Part shown: positions 13,641-17,298 of the stretch, piece by piece
Numbering within the stretch: the first letter of the stretch is position 1
Layout: each line of letters opens with the position of its first letter
From: an uncultured Clostridia bacterium
GTDB taxonomy: Bacteria; Bacillota; Clostridia; Oscillospirales; CAG-272
Reading direction: 5' to 3'
Assembly: GCA_947624945.1 (NCBI GenBank)
Contig: CANQMJ010000043.1
Location: 1-17,298 of the forward strand
Length of the DNA stretch: 17,298 nt
Translations under genes and position numbers: made by a program
Notes under the pieces: model-generated
Database searches by the model: none
What the model was told of the DNA's origin: nothing
Seen by the model: only the letters and a program-made list of their open reading frames with translations

Positions 13641-14744
13641 ATGCTCGCAGCAGTACGCAATTTTGTAATAGCATTACTCATATCGGCGGCAGTCTTCGGC
13701 GCGATCGCGTGGGCGATAACGGGCTTCATAGCCGACAACGTCATCGGCATCGCCGATTCGCCCGACACCGAGGACACGACGCCCGTCACCGTCGGTACGG
13801 AGCCGTCCGAGCCTGTCGGATCGGTGCCGCAGCCGCCCGCATATCCCGACCTCGGCGGAGAGTCGTTCACCGTGCTCCTCATCGGCACCGACTACCGTCC
13901 CGACGATTTCAACGACTATTTCGAGGACTTCAAGAGCGGCGCCGTCTCGAACGCCAAGCTCGGGCTCCTCACGCGCCCGATACGCAGACAGAGCGCCGAC
14001 CTCATAATGCTCGTGTCGATATACGAGCAGACGCGCCGCATCGTGTTCTCGTGCATACCGGGCAACACGCGCGTTTCCGTCAACGGCGAGGTTCGCCTTC
14101 TCGGCGAGTGTTACGACTCGCTCGGCGTCGACGCAATAATAGACAGCGTCAACTATCTCACCGCCGTGCCCATAGACTACTATCTACAGACAAACATCAC
14201 GGACGCGGGCGAAATAATCGACCTCATCGGCGGCGTCGACATCGACGTTCCCGACGACATCGAGAACCCGTACTACAACCCCGACCGCACGCCGGAGAAC
14301 GCCCCGTACTCGGGCATAACTGGCGAACGCGACTTCGACACCCGCACGGCGATAGAGGAAGGACCGGCGCACATCGACTCGTCGAATCTCTTCGCGCTGA
14401 TGCATTACAGAACGCCGTCGGCGGGAAACGGCGCGCGCGAGTCCATGCTCGTCACGTTCGCGCAGGCGACGCTGAAACGCGCCGTGTCGCCGGAATATAT
14501 CGGACAAGCCGCGGCGCTTTTCTCAAAGGCAAAGCAGTATATACACACCGACATGGACGAGAGCGTGCTGCTTTCTAATCTCGACCTGTTCGTACACTAC
14601 GACGAGTTCACGCCGTCGACGGTGACGTACCCGGGCACTTATTCGACGCTCGGCGACGCCGAATGCTTCATCCCGTCCCTCGAGGACGCATATCCCCTGT
14701 ACCGCTCGTACCGCGAGAGCGAGGGCGCCCGCGGCGCATCGTGA
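13641..14744 (+). CDS. LytR-CpsA-Psr (LCP) family membrane protein
   Basis: 367 aa. One N-terminal membrane segment (about 7-29), a T/P/E-rich linker (about 40-72), then the extracellular LCP domain. Visible LCP motifs: FTVLLIGTDYR (76-86), SADLIMLVSI (118-127), IPGNTRVSV (139-147) and GGVDIDVP (197-204), then LFALMHYR (250-257). LCP proteins transfer undecaprenyl-linked polymers (teichoic acids, capsule, other glycans) to peptidoglycan. The segment after HYR reads TPSAGNGARESM, where most members have an RxxRQ pattern; R266 may fill the place, but the glutamine is missing, so this is a divergent member. The ATG at 13641 follows AAGGA by eight bases. The polymer substrate is unknown. The gene is followed 40 bp later by the tRNA synthetase gene on the same strand. 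Confidence 0.88.
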   Translation: MLAAVRNFVIALLISAAVFGAIAWAITGFIADNVIGIADSPDTEDTTPVTVGTEPSEPVGSVPQPPAYPDLGGESFTVLLIGTDYRPDDFNDYFEDFKSGAVSNAKLGLLTRPIRRQSADLIMLVSIYEQTRRIVFSCIPGNTRVSVNGEVRLLGECYDSLGVDAIIDSVNYLTAVPIDYYLQTNITDAGEIIDLIGGVDIDVPDDIENPYYNPDRTPENAPYSGITGERDFDTRTAIEEGPAHIDSSNLFALMHYRTPSAGNGARESMLVTFAQATLKRAVSPEYIGQAAALFSKAKQYIHTDMDESVLLSNLDLFVHYDEFTPSTVTYPGTYSTLGDAECFIPSLEDAYPLYRSYRESEGARGAS

Positions 14745-14784
14745 CCGCATAAAGACACAGCTACAAAACCGAAAGGAAATATAT

Positions 14785-16164
14785 ATGGAAAACACCGAAA
14801 AATCAATGGACAAAATAGTCGCGCTCTGCAAGAACCGCGGCTTCATCTTCGCCGGCTCCGACATCTACGGCGGACTTGCGAATACGTGGGACTACGGTCC
14901 CCTCGGCGCGAGGATGAAAAACAACGTCAAGGATACGTGGCGCAAGCGCTTCATACAGGAGCGCAAGAACAGCTACGAGGTCGATGCGGACATACTCATG
15001 CATCCGCGCGTCTGGGAGGCGAGCGGTCACGTCGCGAGCTTCTCCGACCCGCTTCTCGACTGCAAGGAATGCAAGACGCGCCACAGAGCCGACAACCTCA
15101 TCAACGACTACGACCCGAACGCGCACGCGGACGGCATGACGAAGGAAGAGATGTTCGCCTACATCAAGGAGCACTCGATACCGTGCCCGAAGTGCGGCAA
15201 GCACAACTTCACCGATATACGCGAGTTCAATCTGATGTTCCAGACGTACAGAGGCGTGACGAACGACTCGAAGTCCGTCATCTATCTGCGCCCCGAGAAC
15301 GCGCAGGGCGAGTACGTCAATTTTCTTAACGTCCAGCGCACGATGCGCGCGAAGCTGCCGTTCTCGATAGGTCAGATAGGCAAGGCGTTCCGCAACGAGA
15401 TAACGCCCGGCAACTTCACGTTCCGCACGATAGAGTTTGAGCAGATGGAGTTCCAGACGTTCTGCCACGAAGGTCAGGACGGCGAGCTCTACGACTACTT
15501 CAAGGAATACGGACGCAGATATTTCGAGGATCTCGGGCTCGCTCCCGACCATCTGCGCTATCACGATCACGAAAAGCTCGCGCACTACGCGAAGGCGGCG
15601 TGCGACATCGAGTTCTTGTTCCCGTTCGGCTGGGGCGAGATAAACGGCACCCACAACCGCACGAACTTCGACCTGTCCCGCCATCAGGAATACAGCGGCA
15701 CGAACATGTCGTACCTCGATCCCGAGACGAACGAGCGCTTCATACCGTACATAATCGAATCGACGTACGGTCTTGACCGCACCGTCCTCGCGCTCCTTTG
15801 CGAGGCATACGACGAGGAGGTCATCGACGCGGAAAAGAACGATACTCGCGTCGTGCTCCACCTCTCCCCCGTCGTCGCGCCGTACAAGTGCGCGGTGCTG
15901 CCGCTCTCGAAAAAGCTCACCGACGCGTCCATGCCCCTTTACGAGGAGCTGTCGCGCCGCTTCATGACCGATTTCGACGAGACGGGTTCGATAGGCAAGC
16001 GCTACCGCCGAGAGGACGAGATAGGCACCCCCTACTGCGTCACCGTCGACTTCGACACCGAAAACGACGGCTGCGTCACCGTCCGCGAACGCGACTCAAT
16101 GCAGCAGGTCCGCATTCCCGCGTCCGAGGTCGCCGATTATATAGAAAAGGCTATTAAGTTCTGA
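14785..16164 (+). CDS. glyQS: Glycyl-tRNA synthetase, single-chain (alpha2) class II type
   Basis: 459 aa, the normal length of the homodimeric bacterial GlyRS. It charges tRNA-Gly with glycine in the cytoplasm. The N-terminus has GFIFAGSDIYGGLANTWDYG, ASGHVASFSDPL, and a zinc-type four-cysteine site (C93, C96, C134, C137). Motif 2 is FRNEITP (202-208) and motif 3 includes ESTYGLDRTV. The C-terminal anticodon-binding domain runs from LSPVVAPYKCAVLPL and contains GSIGKRYRREDEIGTPYCVT. The ATG has AAAGGA upstream. Firmicute glyQS genes often carry a T-box leader; only 40 bp separate this one from the LCP gene, so none fits, and it probably shares the LCP promoter or uses one inside the LCP gene. 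Confidence 0.97.
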   Translation: MENTEKSMDKIVALCKNRGFIFAGSDIYGGLANTWDYGPLGARMKNNVKDTWRKRFIQERKNSYEVDADILMHPRVWEASGHVASFSDPLLDCKECKTRHRADNLINDYDPNAHADGMTKEEMFAYIKEHSIPCPKCGKHNFTDIREFNLMFQTYRGVTNDSKSVIYLRPENAQGEYVNFLNVQRTMRAKLPFSIGQIGKAFRNEITPGNFTFRTIEFEQMEFQTFCHEGQDGELYDYFKEYGRRYFEDLGLAPDHLRYHDHEKLAHYAKAACDIEFLFPFGWGEINGTHNRTNFDLSRHQEYSGTNMSYLDPETNERFIPYIIESTYGLDRTVLALLCEAYDEEVIDAEKNDTRVVLHLSPVVAPYKCAVLPLSKKLTDASMPLYEELSRRFMTDFDETGSIGKRYRREDEIGTPYCVTVDFDTENDGCVTVRERDSMQQVRIPASEVADYIEKAIKF

Positions 16165-16169
16165 TTTTT

Positions 16170-16202
16170 GTCGGGGAAACTTTTTGAAAAAGTTTCCCCG
16201 AC
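16170..16202. repeat. Perfect 16-bp inverted repeat after glyQS
   Basis: Arms 16170-16185 and 16187-16202, starting GTCGGGGAAACTTTTT, around a single central G. It would form a strong hairpin five bases after the stop codon and may stop transcription, but on both strands it lacks a U-run after the stem (ACACCCTTTC on the plus strand). The flank 16206-16220 (CTTTCAAAAACTTTT) partly repeats the arm in inverted order. I have an impression that similar GGGGAAACTTTTTGAAAAAG elements recur in gut Clostridia, which would make it a dispersed repeat; that is from memory and unverified. Confidence 0.75.
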
Positions 16203-16258
16203 ACCCTTTCAAAAACTTTTATAAACAATTTTTATAATTATTTTTTGGGAGAAATATC

Positions 16259-17298
16259 ATGAAAAGACTTTTACTGTTTATGCTGACCGCCGTTATCGTG
16301 ACGTCGTCGTTCGTCGTTCCCGCGGCGGCGGAGGATGGCGACACGATCGAGGTCGGCGCGGACGGCTCCGTCAACGACTCGGGTTATGACGGACCGCAGA
16401 TAACGAAGGTGCGCGTCCTCAACGAGGGGCGGTTCCTCGAGATCTACTGGGACCGCTACGTTGACGAGAACGAGGCCGTCAATCCCTCCAATTTCACGCT
16501 CAAATGCGGCGACAAGACGATAACGCTGTCGCCGAACACGCTCGGTACATACGACTGGACGGATACGATATTCTTCGACAGTCAGAACAAGGCGGTGCGC
16601 GCCTCGTCCGCACACTGCATGAACCGTCTCGACCCCGATATGCACATGTCGAGCATATCGTTCCCCGAGTCGGAGCTTTCCAAGCTCGCCAACATCGGCG
16701 AGGAAGGGCTGACGCTGACGGTGAAGGGCGACAAAATAAAGGACGCGGACGGCAAGTCGGCGCGTTCCGCGACTTATACGGGAGTTCCGCGCGTCGACTT
16801 TTACACGCAGTTCTACACGTCGAAAACGGGCATGATAGTCAAGGGCGACGACACGGTACAGTATGACTCGCTCGTTCTGGCGGGCGATCAGATCGACGTC
16901 GAGCTCGGGCTCGAGGGCACCGGCATCGCGGAAACGCTCGTCTCCTACGGCAGTTCGCTCGCCGTATACAGTCCGCGCGAGAACGTGTACGTGCTCCCCG
17001 AGCACCGCTACGGCTTCCGCACATCTATGTACGACCTCGAGGGCTACGGCGGCAACCTGTGGAACGGCTGCGTTTCGTCCATATCGGAGACGAACATACA
17101 CAGAATGAGACAGAACACGGGCGATCAGTACATGCTGACCATGTACCCGAACGAGAACGTGCTCATACACGAGTTCGGTCACATGATAAAGTCGGTGGGA
17201 CTTGAGGAAAATCCCGATCAGTCGTACGCGGACAACTATTTCGAGGTCTACGAGCACGCGCTCGAGGCGGGACTGTGGCCGAACACGTACGCGATATC
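16259..17298 (+). CDS. Secreted zinc metallopeptidase-like protein, HEFGH motif (C-terminus outside window)
   Basis: 346 residues are visible and the gene continues past the right edge. MKRLLLFMLTAVIVTSSFVV then PAAA is a Sec signal peptide, likely cleaved before E25. Residues about 45-175 look like an Ig-like domain of the kind found before catalytic domains (VRVLNEGRFLEIYWDR). The catalytic region holds VLIHEFGHMIKS with the zincin HExxH at 304-308, followed by YEHALEAGLWPNTYA. That last pattern resembles secreted gluzincin-like peptidases in which GLW..tYA is soon followed by an EYxAE segment giving the third zinc ligand; if so, the ligand lies just beyond the window. The ATG at 16259 has GGGAG seven bases upstream. 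A TATAAT at 16233-16238 could be a -10 box, but no good -35 precedes it. Confidence 0.8.
   Translation, partial: MKRLLLFMLTAVIVTSSFVVPAAAEDGDTIEVGADGSVNDSGYDGPQITKVRVLNEGRFLEIYWDRYVDENEAVNPSNFTLKCGDKTITLSPNTLGTYDWTDTIFFDSQNKAVRASSAHCMNRLDPDMHMSSISFPESELSKLANIGEEGLTLTVKGDKIKDADGKSARSATYTGVPRVDFYTQFYTSKTGMIVKGDDTVQYDSLVLAGDQIDVELGLEGTGIAETLVSYGSSLAVYSPRENVYVLPEHRYGFRTSMYDLEGYGGNLWNGCVSSISETNIHRMRQNTGDQYMLTMYPNENVLIHEFGHMIKSVGLEENPDQSYADNYFEVYEHALEAGLWPNTYAI

Noticed and set aside
14803..15861. Long open frame antisense to glyQS, and similar ones antisense to the GH13 gene (3166-4257) and to the metallopeptidase (16271-17257)
   Set aside because: They are low-complexity V/R/A/E-rich translations opposite clearly recognised genes, a codon-usage artefact.

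Overview
The window reads as chromosomal DNA from an anaerobic Gram-positive bacterium, most likely an uncultured member of the Clostridia (a Firmicute). The reasons are consensus sigmaA-type promoters with 17-bp spacers, strong AGGAGG-type ribosome sites, an Ami/Opp-type oligopeptide transporter with a lipoprotein binding protein, an LCP-family wall protein and a single-chain glycyl-tRNA synthetase. Coding DNA is fairly GC-rich, with many GCG, TCG, ACG and ATA codons, and intergenic DNA is AT-rich. I saw no tRNA, rRNA, CRISPR, transposase or phage gene.

Region 1 (1-2787, minus strand): a probable operon of a YifB/ComM-type AAA ATPase, a diacylglycerol-kinase-like lipid kinase, and the N-terminus of an M19 dipeptidase that runs off the left edge. 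The yifB promoter has its -10 box one base before the most upstream ATG, so the true start is ten codons further in. Region 2 (2821-4260, plus strand): a divergently transcribed intracellular GH13 maltodextrin-type glycosidase with its own extended -10 promoter and a strong, probably two-way terminator.

Region 3 (4272-13275, minus strand): a complete oligopeptide ABC transporter operon in the order oppA-oppB-oppC-oppD-oppF-small membrane protein. One good promoter precedes oppA, two hairpins separate oppA from oppB, and the last four genes are joined by stop/start overlaps. This is the most unusual part. The binding protein is 839 aa, OppC carries an inserted domain of roughly 190 aa on the outside, OppD carries about 365 extra residues between its Q-loop and signature motif, and OppF carries about 80 residues between Walker A and the Q-loop. 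All core ABC motifs are intact, so this looks like a working transporter with added modules rather than decayed genes.

Region 4 (13562-17298, plus strand): an LCP-family membrane protein with its own promoter, glycyl-tRNA synthetase 40 bp downstream and without a T-box leader, a perfect 16-bp inverted repeat, and a secreted HEFGH metallopeptidase that is cut off by the right edge of the window.
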